DNA from: JBHJGM01 sp050331815
GTDB taxonomy: Bacteria > Verrucomicrobiota > Verrucomicrobiia > Opitutales > JBHJGM01
Reading direction: 5' to 3'
DNA length: 64,000 bases
Assembly: GCA_050331815.1 (NCBI GenBank)
Contig: JBHJGM010000011.1
Coordinates: 62,001-126,000 of the forward strand
This document shows positions 51,086 through 59,095 of this stretch, piece after piece; position 1 is the first letter of the stretch; every line of letters starts with the position of its first letter. The notes below the pieces were generated by a model. That model made no database searches. It was not told where the DNA came from and saw only the letters and a program-made list of their open reading frames with translations. The translations under genes and the position numbers were made by a program.

Positions 51086-52201
51086 TTAGCGCGAAGTCGA
51101 AGTCGCTTCTGCTTCGACGGGCTTCGCTGTCGAAGTGGTAGAGGTCTCTTTGGCTTCGCTCTGGGCCTTGGGCGCGGCGGGCTTTTCGGCGGTTTCGCTC
51201 GGTTGCGGTTCCCCCAGGGCTTCCGCCACCGGCAGCGGTGCATCGGTATAAACACCCATGCGGCGGAAATGCTGATAACGACGCTCCAGCAGCGTTTCCG
51301 TGTCGAGTGTGCGCAGCTTTTTCAACTGCTTGCCGATCGCCGTGTCGAGATAAGTGGCGGCTTCGTCATAGCTTATGTGAGCCCCGCCAAAGGGCTCTTC
51401 CACGATTTTGTCGACGATGCCGAGCTTGAGCAATTCGTCCGCGGTGATGCGCAAATTCTCCGCCGCCTCGGCCGCACGCGACTTGTCCTTAAAAAGAATG
51501 GTCGCGCAGCTCTCCGGCGCGATCACCGAATAGTAGGCGTTTTGAAGAATCATCACCACATCGGCCACCGCGATGCCCAGCGCGCCGCCCGAGCCGCCTT
51601 CGCCGATGACGGTTGCCAGGATGGGTACGGTCAGCCCGGCCATCTCGCGAAGATTGACCGCGATCGCCTCGGCCACATGGCGCTCCTCCGAGCCGATGCC
51701 GGGAAACGCGCCAGGGGTATCCACCAGCACGATCACCGGCAGTTGGAAGCGCTCGGCCAGCTTCATCAGGCGCAGGGCCTTGCGGTAACCTTCCGGATTG
51801 GGATAACCGAAGTTACGCTCGATGTTTTCCTTGGTTTCGCGGCCCTTTTGCTGAGCCACGATCATCACCGGCTCGCCATGGTAGAGTGCGGTTCCGCCGA
51901 TGATCGCCCGGTCGTCGCGAAAAAGCCGGTCCCCGTGCAGTTCCTGAAAGTCCGTGAAGAGCCGCTCGATGTAATCCAGTGCGTAGGGGCGGCGGGGATG
52001 CCGCGACAACTGCACACGCTGCCACGGGGTCAGGCTGGTGTAGATCTCACGTTTGGTGGCTTCGATTTTGTTTTCGATCGCCTCAATCTCCTCGGACAGG
52101 TCCACCTGCGTGTCCACGCCGGTCTGGCGCAGCCCTTCGAGCTGCTCCATCAGCTCTGCGAGCGGTTTTTCAAAATCAAGTTGGAAAGTCGGTTTGGCCA
52201 T
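51086..52201 (-). CDS. accA: Acetyl-CoA carboxylase carboxyltransferase subunit alpha
   Basis: This 371-residue protein has the AccA order: LDFEKPLAELMEQLEGLRQT, LTPWQRVQLSRHPRRPYALD, FTDFQELHGDRLFRDDRAII, VIVLVDTPGAFPGIGSEERH and IGEGGSGGALGIAVADVVMI. It forms the carboxyltransferase with AccD and makes malonyl-CoA for fatty acids. The last 50 or so residues (QPSETAEKPAAPKAQSEAKE...) are a low-complexity Ala/Thr/Glu/Lys tail beyond the usual end near residue 320. It is convergent with nadE, 15 bases apart. Confidence 0.96.
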   Translation of the reverse strand: MAKPTFQLDFEKPLAELMEQLEGLRQTGVDTQVDLSEEIEAIENKIEATKREIYTSLTPWQRVQLSRHPRRPYALDYIERLFTDFQELHGDRLFRDDRAIIGGTALYHGEPVMIVAQQKGRETKENIERNFGYPNPEGYRKALRLMKLAERFQLPVIVLVDTPGAFPGIGSEERHVAEAIAVNLREMAGLTVPILATVIGEGGSGGALGIAVADVVMILQNAYYSVIAPESCATILFKDKSRAAEAAENLRITADELLKLGIVDKIVEEPFGGAHISYDEAATYLDTAIGKQLKKLRTLDTETLLERRYQHFRRMGVYTDAPLPVAEALGEPQPSETAEKPAAPKAQSEAKETSTTSTAKPVEAEATSTSR

Positions 52202-52340
52202 GGCGCACTGGGATTTCCGCTAGAACCTGAGACTTTTACAAAATCGTCACCTGCGGTGTCAACGTCCTCATGGACAGCCGGATCGGTGCCCGGAGCCACA
52301 TTTTCAGGGCGTTTGTGTGACTTTTCCGCGAATTCCGAGG

Positions 52341-52706
52341 CTAATCTTCCTCGCCGTCGCCGCCTTTCAGCTCGTCTTTCCAGCCAAGCATACGCGCCTG
52401 TGCCCCAAATTTTTCCGCGGTCGGGATGTTGCCCAGCTGCATGTGAATACGCGACAGGCTGGTGTTGATGTGAATGTCCTCAGGGCGCAGCGCGTGGGCT
52501 TTTTCCGCCGCCTCGAGCGCTTGCGGATACGCCTTCTCGGCGTAATGCACCTCGGTCATCGCATGCCAGGCATCGAAATTTGCTGTGTCCGCCGCGAGTA
52601 CCTGCTCCAGCTTTTCCAGGGCCGCCGCACTGTCACCTAGTGAAAAATCCAGCGTCGCTTCCTCGATCAGTTCCTGGTGCGCCTGCGCTTCGGGGTGATC
52701 CGTCAT
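52341..52706 (-). CDS. Small TPR-repeat protein
   Basis: This 121-residue acidic protein has about two and a half tetratricopeptide repeats: ATLDFSLGDSAAALEKLEQV, NFDAWHAMTEVHYAEKAYPQ with ALEAAEKAHALRPEDIHI, and NTSLSRIHMQLGNIPTAEKF. It ends in an acidic GGDGEED tail. TPRs mediate protein contacts. The start MTDHPEAQ at 52706 is chosen because the repeats begin soon after; upstream open frame has no such pattern. It lies 139 bases before accA on the same strand. Function is unknown. Confidence 0.85.
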   Translation of the reverse strand: MTDHPEAQAHQELIEEATLDFSLGDSAAALEKLEQVLAADTANFDAWHAMTEVHYAEKAYPQALEAAEKAHALRPEDIHINTSLSRIHMQLGNIPTAEKFGAQARMLGWKDELKGGDGEED

Positions 52707-53018
52707 GGTCCAATCGTGTCCTGCTTTTAGGCACCCGTCGACCGTTTTGAAACAATTGCCGGAAACACAGCAGCCGCTCCAACTGCGCCATCCGTCCATC
52801 CCGAAGCGGCGCAGCTCGAGACTCGGCAATCCGAAGGGTCGCCGAAAGCACATCGTTCCGCAAAACGACTTACTGGCTTTTCGCGCAGCTGGAGCCTTCA
52901 GCAGCAAGCGGCAAATCGCCATCAGTGCGAATCCGCGTTCTTGTATCCTCCCAACTTCGAAAGCATGCACGGTTTGCGAGTGCATTCGTTCCCTTGTGTG
53001 GTTTAACTTCAACATCCG
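52707..53018. other. Intergenic region between TPR gene and aat
   Basis: These 312 bases separate two divergent genes. I see no coding pattern I trust on either strand and no clear promoter boxes or hairpins. Confidence 0.5.
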
Positions 53019-53693
53019 ATGCATTCACGCCCGCGCACCGACTTTCCGGATCCCCGCACCGCGCCGCGCGACGGGCCGATAGCGATCGGTGGGGACCTCA
53101 GCGTCGAGCGGCTGCTGGCGGCCTATGCGCGCGGAATTTTCCCTTGGTTCGGCGAGGATGAGCCCATTCTTTGGTGGTGCCCCGACCCGCGCTTCGTGCT
53201 CCTGCCCGAAGCAGCGCACATCGCCAAAAATCTCGAACGCGAACGCCGCAAGCCCCGCTGGCGCGTCACCATGGATACCGCATTCCAGGAGGTTATCCAC
53301 GCCTGCGCCTCGCAAAAACGCCACGATCAAGACGGCACCTGGATCACCCCTGAAATGCGTCAGGCTTATACCGAGCTCCATCGTACCGGCTTCGCTCACT
53401 CGGTCGAATGCTGGTGTGAGGGCAGCCTTGCCGGTGGCCTGTACGGCGTCAGTTTGGGCGGCGTCTTCTTTGGCGAGAGCATGTTTCACCACGCCGACAA
53501 CGCCTCCAAGGTTGCGTTCGCCGCCCTTCTTGACTGGCTCCGGGCCAACGATTTCGATCTGATCGACTGCCAGCAGCGCACCCGCCACCTGGCCAGCTTT
53601 GGTGCCCGTGAAACCGCCCGCGACGCCTTCCTCGACCAACTTGAGGCCAGCCTGCAGCGACCCACACTCCCAGGCCCCTGGCGTTTCGATTAA
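53019..53693 (+). CDS. aat: Leucyl/phenylalanyl-tRNA-protein transferase
   Basis: This 224-residue protein has the Aat pattern: FPDPRTAPRDGPIAIGGDLS, LLAAYARGIFPWFGEDEPIL with WWCPDPRFVL, HSVECWCEGSLAGGLYGVSL and GGVFFGESMFHHADNASKVA. It attaches Leu or Phe to proteins with N-terminal Arg or Lys, marking them for ClpAP or ClpSP. The length is typical. The gene stands alone, divergent from the TPR gene. Confidence 0.96.
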   Translation: MHSRPRTDFPDPRTAPRDGPIAIGGDLSVERLLAAYARGIFPWFGEDEPILWWCPDPRFVLLPEAAHIAKNLERERRKPRWRVTMDTAFQEVIHACASQKRHDQDGTWITPEMRQAYTELHRTGFAHSVECWCEGSLAGGLYGVSLGGVFFGESMFHHADNASKVAFAALLDWLRANDFDLIDCQQRTRHLASFGARETARDAFLDQLEASLQRPTLPGPWRFD

Positions 53694-54040
53694 CTCAATG
53701 GCTGTTTGAGTAAAGAAACCATAAATAACATGAATGTGCACGAATTCATAGGCAGCAACTTCGTGTAAGGTTGGCTAAAACGTGCCGGAGGGAAGATAGC
53801 TCCGGTCATCCCAGCTTAAATCTACCTAGCCGCGAGGCTCTCGATGCAGCGGGTTTCTGTCGCGAAATGCACGAAAACGCGTCACAGGCGGACTAAACTT
53901 TTGAGCTTTGGGGGCACTGAGTGTCTTGATGGTTCCACACGCATACGTGCCCTTGGGGTGTATTCGTGATTCCTCACTTGGATGCAGGTCGTTTCCAGTT
54001 TGCGTTTGCAGCAGGCCAAAGGGCTGCGCAGCATCCCGCC
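53694..54040. other. Intergenic region with one hairpin
   Basis: This 347-base stretch lies between aat and the zinc-ribbon gene. It holds a 6-bp inverted repeat CCGGAG/CTCCGG (53785-53790 with 53800-53805, 9-base loop) of unknown use. Just after the aat stop, CTCAA/TTGAG (53694-53710) forms a weak hairpin without a T-tract. The frame of the next gene is open from 53966. Confidence 0.45.
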
Positions 54041-54745
54041 GTGGACCCCGAAGTCGTAAAGCTGCTCACCCTTCAGACCGTCGATCTGCAGTTGCAGCAG
54101 GCACAGGCCGCGCTGCGCCGTGCCCCTGTCGAACTGGAGAAACTCGCCACCGAAGCCGCACGCGAAAAGGCCGCCATCGAAGAAAAGGAGCAGGCTTTCA
54201 AGGCGCTTGAGGTCCGCCGCAAGGAAATCGACGGTGCGCTGCAGGACGCCGAAGCCCAGATTGTTAAGTACAAGACCCAGCAGTTGCAGGTGAAAAAGAA
54301 CGAGGAGTATCAGGCCCTCACCCACGAGATTGAAACCCTCGGCCAGCGCATCTCTGGCTACGAGGAAGCGGAAATCGGCCTGATGCTCGAAATCGACGAG
54401 GCCAAGGAAACGCTTGAGTCCGAGCGCACCGCCTCCGCCGAACGCCTGCAGGGCATCGACCGTGAACGCGTGCTCATCGAAGAGAATCAGCGGAAGGTGC
54501 AGGGAGAGGTCGCCGACCTCCAGGCCCAGGTGGCCGCCGCCCGCGAGCCCGTCGCCAGCGTTTACCTGTCCGCCTACGACCTCTCCAAAAAGCGTCACCC
54601 GCGCGGCCCCTACGTCTCGCCCATCGAAGAGGGACGCTGCCAGGGCTGCCACCTGAAGGTCTCCGGCGAAACCATATCTGCCCTGCGCCAACCCGAAGGC
54701 CCCGTCAGGTGCGACCAATGTGGCCGCGTGGTGTACCACGGCTAG
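54041..54745 (+). CDS. Coiled-coil protein with C-terminal C4 zinc ribbon
   Basis: About 234 residues. Most of the chain is a long antiparallel coiled coil (LLTLQTVDLQLQQAQAALRR ... EEAEIGLMLEIDEAKETLES). The end has a four-Cys ribbon, CQGCHLKVSGE and CDQCGRVVYH, of the zf-RING_7 kind found in this widespread bacterial family. It is thought to bind nucleic acid or protein partners; the role is unsettled. I chose GTG 54041 (MDPEVVKLLTLQ) because family members start just before KLLxLQ; a GTG at 53966 is also possible. Confidence 0.8.
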   Translation: MDPEVVKLLTLQTVDLQLQQAQAALRRAPVELEKLATEAAREKAAIEEKEQAFKALEVRRKEIDGALQDAEAQIVKYKTQQLQVKKNEEYQALTHEIETLGQRISGYEEAEIGLMLEIDEAKETLESERTASAERLQGIDRERVLIEENQRKVQGEVADLQAQVAAAREPVASVYLSAYDLSKKRHPRGPYVSPIEEGRCQGCHLKVSGETISALRQPEGPVRCDQCGRVVYHG

Positions 54746-55077
54746 ATTGGTCTGGGACTGTATTTTCTAATGTTCCTGCGACTTTAAGGAGACCCGTAGT
54801 TGACTTTACCGACGCTTATCTGGCAGCGGAAGCTGTTCTGCGGCACAACACAGCTGAGCCGTAGTTAGGACCGACCCCAAGCGCCAGCTATGTAGATTGT
54901 TTCTCCCGAAACTTTGGCCAGTGATTGAACGATTGGTTTTGCGCTACCAGCCGATGCAAGCAAATCGTCGGTATTGTCCTTTCTCTTTGCTAAATAGTTC
55001 TGCTGTTTGGGTCTAAGATATCGTGAGATTTACCTTACAAAACGATGACAGCATAGCTTCCCAGCGAGCGATCCCGC
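54746..55077. other. Intergenic region upstream of rnpB
   Basis: About 330 bases with no ORF I can support and no repeat. It is less GC-rich than coding DNA. The only signal I can defend is the promoter-like pair just downstream of it, in front of rnpB. Confidence 0.5.
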
Positions 55078-55106
55078 TTGCACCACGCTAGCAAAAAGCC
55101 GATGCT
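55078..55106 (+). promoter_or_regulatory. Candidate sigma-70-type promoter of rnpB
   Basis: TTGCAC (55078-55083) and GATGCT (55101-55106) are separated by exactly 17 bases. The -10 box ends 7 bases before 55114, where the P1 helix of RNase P RNA begins. Both boxes match the consensus at four of six positions. Confidence 0.5.
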
Positions 55107-55113
55107 GGAGGGT

Positions 55114-55542
55114 GTTTCCAGGGGGCGGGCATTCGCTCCCAGGGTTCAATGTTCTTTGGGAGAGGAAAGTCCGGACACCGCAGGGCAGGACTCCGCTTGA
55201 AAAGGCGGGCGCGGCGCGTTAAGGCGTCGTGACGGACAGTGCAACAGAAAGTAAACCGCCGCTAGCTTCACGGCTTTCGGTAAGGGTGAAAGGGTGGGGT
55301 AAGAGCCCACCGCCGCGTCGGGTAACCGCGCGGGCACGGTAAACCCAGTCCGGTGCAAGACCAAGCATGGGACCGAGCGGCCCGCTCATACGGTCTCGGG
55401 TAGGTTGCACCGCGCACCGCTTCACCGCGGCGCGGGAGTGACGGTTCACCCAGGTGAATACTCGCTAGATAAATGAATGCCCAGTGGCCACCTCCTTGCG
55501 AGGCAGCCGTGGACAGAATCCGGCTTACAGCCCCCTGGAAAC
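55114..55542 (+). ncRNA. rnpB: RNase P RNA (bacterial type A)
   Basis: A 13-bp P1 helix joins GTTTCCAGGGGGC (55114-55126) to GCCCCCTGGAAAC (55530-55542). Inside it are the universal 5' P4 segment GAGGAAAGTCCGGAC, the ACAGAAA motif near 55242, the GGTAAACCC region, and the 3' segment GTGGACAGAATCCGGCTTACAG that closes P4. This RNA is the catalytic part of RNase P, which trims tRNA 5' ends. A T-run follows P1 at about 55546. The small ORFs within it are not genes. Confidence 0.97.
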
Positions 55543-55779
55543 ATCTTTTTTAACGCGTTAGCCCCTGTCGCTGAATACCTTGCGGCACGAACGCTCCAAG
55601 GCTACACACGTTCATTTTGCCGGCTGTTCAGCCAAGATCTCCCACGAAGCACCAAAGCTCCCGGCACCGACCCCCCTCAAACACAGACATCCCGACAACA
55701 GGACAACCAGACCGCATTCCCAAATCACGCTTGACCGCAAGTGGTCCACGCTTCATTTTCAGAAGTTTCCGAACGCATC

Positions 55780-56052
55780 ATGGCCAACACAAAGGCATCT
55801 AAGAAAGACATTCGCCGCATCACCCGTCGTACGGCGCACAACCTCGGCATTAAGACTCGCTTGAAGACGCTCCGCAAAAAGGCGCTTTTTGCCGATGACG
55901 CTTCCGCAGAGGAAAAGCAGACGCAGGTGAATGAATACGCGGCGGCCCTCGACAAGGCGGCCAAGACCGGTCTCATTCACCCGAATAAGGCCAACCGCCA
56001 GAAGTCACGTGCTGCCAAGCGCCTGAACAAGGCGAAGGCACCCGCCAGCTAA
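55780..56052 (+). CDS. rpsT: 30S ribosomal protein S20
   Basis: This 90-residue basic protein reads MANTKASKKDIRRITRRTAH with the later S20 segment KTGLIHPNKANRQKSRAAKR. It binds 16S rRNA helices in the small subunit. The ATG at 55780 gives the family N-terminus. A strong terminator follows. Confidence 0.95.
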   Translation: MANTKASKKDIRRITRRTAHNLGIKTRLKTLRKKALFADDASAEEKQTQVNEYAAALDKAAKTGLIHPNKANRQKSRAAKRLNKAKAPAS

Positions 56053-56085
56053 TATCGTTTTGATTGCCTGGCGGCAGTTTCGAGA

Positions 56086-56109
56086 ACCTCGGCCCGCCGA
56101 GGTTTTTTT
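56086..56109 (+). terminator. Rho-independent terminator after rpsT
   Basis: ACCTCGG (56086-56092) pairs with CCGAGGT (56097-56103) across loop CCCG and is followed by TTTTTT. It lies 34 bases after the rpsT stop and ends 5 bases before the next start codon. Confidence 0.92.
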
Positions 56110-56114
56110 GTGCG

Positions 56115-56960
56115 ATGGTCCCTGAAAAAATCGGTTTCCCACCGCCGCTGCTTGGCGACCAGCCGTGGCGGTTGCGCGTTTTCGATTGGCAGGAGCGCCT
56201 GCTTGCCCTGGAAAAGCCGGTGGGTGTGCTGGTCGACCCTCACCCCTGGTACCCTAAGAGCCCTAGTTTGGTCGCCGCGCTCGCCGCCCAGGCAGAGGCT
56301 GACAAACCCGAGTTGGCGGGCTTTGAATTTGGGCGCGTGCACGGGGTGGGTTTTCTGGACGCCGAGATCGCAGGGGCTGCTCTCATCGCTGCCGACAAAA
56401 TCGCGGCCGCCCATTGGCGCGATCTGGCGGGTTCCGACCAGATTGAATGGACCTTCGAAGTCATCGCCCGGCCAATCGCGCCTCCCGAGACCGCTCTGGG
56501 CAAGCGCGGCGGCACGATTGAAAGCGCGGAGGCGTTCGCCTGCGAATTGCCGCTGATCGGCGAGGACGCCAGCGCGCAGACCCGCGTGTCGCACCGTTTC
56601 GGCAAGCGTTCGCGGACCTGTTTTCAGCGGGACCCAACCTTCGAAGCAGTGGCGGACTGGCAATGCTGGACAGCGCGTGTGCGGTTGAACCGACCGCATC
56701 AGGTTCGCCTGCACGCCTTTGAAAGCGGGCTAAGAGTCGCTGGCGAAAAGTTGTATCTGGATGAACACGAAGCGATTGCCGCACCGAAAGACACGCTGCC
56801 TGGACCGCTTGTGCGGCTGGCGTCCATAAGCCTGCCGCAAGCCGGCGCCAGGCAGCGGATCATAAAAATCCCGCCTTTGGATTACTGGCGTCGGGCCCTG
56901 CGCACCCTGGCCAAGCCCCGCGCGTCCGCAGCGCGCTTGCCAAAAAAATCTTTACAATGA
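56115..56960 (+). CDS. Divergent RluA-family pseudouridine synthase-like protein
   Basis: This 281-residue protein keeps the outline of RluA-type synthases. LLALEKPVGVLVDPHPWYPK matches the first conserved strand (...KPxGxxV/H). FLDAEIAGAALI near residue 93 aligns with the catalytic motif RLDxxTSG, with Asp kept but Arg and Thr-Ser changed. RLNRPHQVRLHAFESGLRVA matches GRTHQIRVHxxxxGxPIxGD. No S4 domain is present. The enzyme may act on an rRNA or tRNA uridine, or be inactive. It follows the rpsT terminator by 5 bases, so its promoter must lie upstream of or within that region. Confidence 0.7.
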   Translation: MVPEKIGFPPPLLGDQPWRLRVFDWQERLLALEKPVGVLVDPHPWYPKSPSLVAALAAQAEADKPELAGFEFGRVHGVGFLDAEIAGAALIAADKIAAAHWRDLAGSDQIEWTFEVIARPIAPPETALGKRGGTIESAEAFACELPLIGEDASAQTRVSHRFGKRSRTCFQRDPTFEAVADWQCWTARVRLNRPHQVRLHAFESGLRVAGEKLYLDEHEAIAAPKDTLPGPLVRLASISLPQAGARQRIIKIPPLDYWRRALRTLAKPRASAARLPKKSLQ

Positions 56961-57008
56961 GCGAAATTCGCGCTTGTTTTCTCTTTTTCTCCAATCGAAT
57001 TACGCCAC

Positions 57009-57107
57009 ATGGGCAACCTGAAGAAGAAGCGCCGTCTAAAGATGAACAAGCATAAGCGCCGCAAGCGCTCACATGCGAATCGTCACAAAAAGCGCACCTG
57101 GGGCTGA
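57009..57107 (+). CDS. Tiny AURKAIP1/COX24-like ribosomal protein
   Basis: A 32-residue, very basic protein: MGNLKKKRRLKMNKHKRRKR then SHANRHKKRTWG. This is the AURKAIP1/COX24 pattern (KKxRxKMxKHKxxKxxxxxRxxxK) shared by mitochondrial mS38 and, as I recall, by tiny bacterial proteins such as bS22. It probably binds 16S rRNA in the small subunit. It lies 48 bases after the RluA-like gene. Confidence 0.85.
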   Translation: MGNLKKKRRLKMNKHKRRKRSHANRHKKRTWG

Positions 57108-57399
57108 GCCACCGGGTCGTTGCCTGGCGGTAGCGCTGGGCAGTCTTAGCCTTTGATTGGAAGCGATCACCGGAAAGTACCGGCGGTCACCCAGCACACG
57201 TTAGCGGCAACTTTGTTGGTTGCTTACATGAGTGCAATCTGTGCGTAACTGGCTGGGCTCCCCAGTCTGGTGACGGCATGCTTCTGTCAAAAATATCTAT
57301 GGTGCCGCGTTAAAGGCAGGAAATCAGCGGACGAATATTGGAGGTGTCCCCGAGTACGCTACGCGGGGACGGTTAGCCGCTCCGTTTTCTCCTGCCATT
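57108..57399 (+). promoter_or_regulatory. Long leader of the pil operon, possible structured RNA
   Basis: These 292 bases hold no gene but several pairings. GTCACC (57186-57191) pairs with GGTGAC (57269-57274), enclosing hairpins GCAAC/GTTGC (57207-57223) and CTGGG/CCCAG (57253-57265). CCGG/CCGG (57170-57183) forms an alternative hairpin. Nearer the gene, GTCCCCG (57346-57352) pairs with CGGGGAC (57364-57370). A perfect Shine-Dalgarno GGAGGT at 57340-57345 is not followed by any start codon at useful distance, and the pilM ATG at 57400 has no such site. Confidence 0.4.
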
Positions 57400-58473
57400 A
57401 TGAAGGCAAAATCCAAGGGGCTCTTCATTGAGCTTTCCGAGTACGCCATTCTCGCCGCTCGTACCAGCAGTCTGCAGCCGCCGTTTACGGTGGAGACGCT
57501 GGTAGAGTTTCCGGCGGGCCTGAGCGAAGAAACCGGAAAAGAACTGACCCAACTGACCGGCTTGCGCAAGGGGGGCTACGTGCCTGTGGTCTCCAGCGCC
57601 TTCCCGGTCAATCGGTTCGTTCGCCGTGCTTCGCTCGACCATCCGAACAAGGCACGCGACATTTCCTATTTGAACGAGTTGTTGCGCTCGCAGTTCCGCA
57701 TCGATCCTGCCGCCAACGCAGTCAAGGTGCTCGAGTCAAAGACCGGGCGCGAGTTAGATTTTAACCGCACACCCTCCAAGGAAGTGCTGTTTGCCGGAGC
57801 GGCTTTGGACGAGTGGACGTCGCTGCAGGCCGATCTGGTCGCCAACAGCCTCTATCCGGAGCGGCTTGAACTGGGCTCGCTCTCGATTTTGGGCGGACTG
57901 GCCAACTACCTGCGCTTCCGCGAGGACAATCGCCCGGTCATGTCGATCGAGCTGACCGCCGACAGCGCTCAGGTCTTCATCCTCTCCAGCGAGGGCCTCG
58001 ACGTTTCCCGGCCCATTCCGTTCGGACTGCGCAGCATGTTCCCGATTGTGCAGGAAGAACTCGGGTTGAAGGACGAGCAGTCCGCCGAGAAGCTCTTTTA
58101 CTCTGACACCTTCGATTTTACCGAGATGGCACCGGTGCTTTTGAAGAAGTTGCTGCGTGAGGTGCAGGCCTCCGCCGGTTTCTACGAAGTGCAAACCGGC
58201 CAGACCATCAGCCAGCTCTTTTTGGGTCACCTGCCCCGTAGCCTTTCCTGGATTGGCTCCAGCTTTGCCCGCTCGCTGGCCGTGGAAATCCTCCAGCCGG
58301 TCTACGAGGAGTGGATCGAGCACCTGGGCATCCAGGTCGACCCGGAGGTCGAACTCGGCAACCGCGGTTCCCGTTGGTTCGGACTTTTCAGCATGATGGG
58401 CGATTTTCGCCCATCCGACCCTGTTTCTCAATCTGTTGCTACCCATGCCACTGCGAACAAAGAGCAAGGATAA
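57400..58473 (+). CDS. PilM-like protein (type IV pilus / type II secretion platform)
   Basis: This 357-residue protein has an actin-like outline of the PilM/GspL kind: LFIELSEYAILAARTS at the start, GGYVPVVSSAFPVNRFVRRA, and RPVMSIELTADSAQVFILSS then LLREVQASAGFYEVQTGQTI near residue 255. It has no membrane segment. PilM links cytosolic motors to PilN of the inner-membrane alignment complex. Assignment rests on fold outline plus the gene order M-N-O-P-Q. Its end overlaps the next gene by 29 bases. Confidence 0.75.
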   Translation: MKAKSKGLFIELSEYAILAARTSSLQPPFTVETLVEFPAGLSEETGKELTQLTGLRKGGYVPVVSSAFPVNRFVRRASLDHPNKARDISYLNELLRSQFRIDPAANAVKVLESKTGRELDFNRTPSKEVLFAGAALDEWTSLQADLVANSLYPERLELGSLSILGGLANYLRFREDNRPVMSIELTADSAQVFILSSEGLDVSRPIPFGLRSMFPIVQEELGLKDEQSAEKLFYSDTFDFTEMAPVLLKKLLREVQASAGFYEVQTGQTISQLFLGHLPRSLSWIGSSFARSLAVEILQPVYEEWIEHLGIQVDPEVELGNRGSRWFGLFSMMGDFRPSDPVSQSVATHATANKEQG

Positions 58474-59095
58474 GCAGGCCGAAGCCCGCTACTGGCATTC
58501 CGACTTCCGTCAGGTGGGTGACCTTCCTGACGTGAAGGTCGTGCGCACGGCTTTCTTCGTCAACATTCTGGCGGTTGCGCTGCCGTTGCTGCTCGGCGTT
58601 TGGACGGGCAACAACGAGATCGAAGCCGCGGCCCTGCGCAGCGAAATCTCGACCCTGGAAGCCTCCGTCGCCTCGGCCCGTCCGAAGAACCAGCAAGCAC
58701 TCAAGCTCGACAAGGAATTTAGCGCGCAGCTGAGGAAGGTGAACGCCTTCTCCGACTTCTTCGCCTCCTCGTTTGAGCCCCTGCACATCATTTCCATTTT
58801 CAGCAACAGCCGCCCCGACGGCCTTATCTTCGATCAGCTCAGTGTTTCGCTGCGGAAGGAAACCACCCGCAAAAACAAGAAGAGCATCGAGAAGTTGATC
58901 CCGACGATCAAAATCACCGGCGAGCTCGACGGTGACTCCACCACCGCGCTCGCGGTCCTGCAGGACTACGAGCAGCAGATCCTCGAAATCGAGGAGTTGG
59001 TCGACCGCATCGAAAATCTTGAGGCCAAGCCGCAGCGTTCCTCCGACGTGGATGCCTTCCGCTTTATCATTTCAATGGACCTTCCCCAAGGCTGA
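58445..59095 (+). CDS. PilN-like inner-membrane protein
   Basis: This 216-residue protein has a short cytosolic part, one helix (TAFFVNILAVALPLLLGVWT, about residues 38-57), then a coiled coil (AAALRSEISTLEASVASARP) and a ferredoxin-like periplasmic domain. That layout is PilN/GspL-C. The start is taken at ATG 58445 inside the end of pilM; a TTG at 58436 is possible. Its stop shares a base with the pilO start (TGATG). Confidence 0.75.
   Translation: MPLRTKSKDKQAEARYWHSDFRQVGDLPDVKVVRTAFFVNILAVALPLLLGVWTGNNEIEAAALRSEISTLEASVASARPKNQQALKLDKEFSAQLRKVNAFSDFFASSFEPLHIISIFSNSRPDGLIFDQLSVSLRKETTRKNKKSIEKLIPTIKITGELDGDSTTALAVLQDYEQQILEIEELVDRIENLEAKPQRSSDVDAFRFIISMDLPQG

Noticed and set aside
55146..55449. 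Small ORFs on the minus strand
   Set aside because: They fall inside the RNase P RNA, which is supported by its P1 and P4 pairing.
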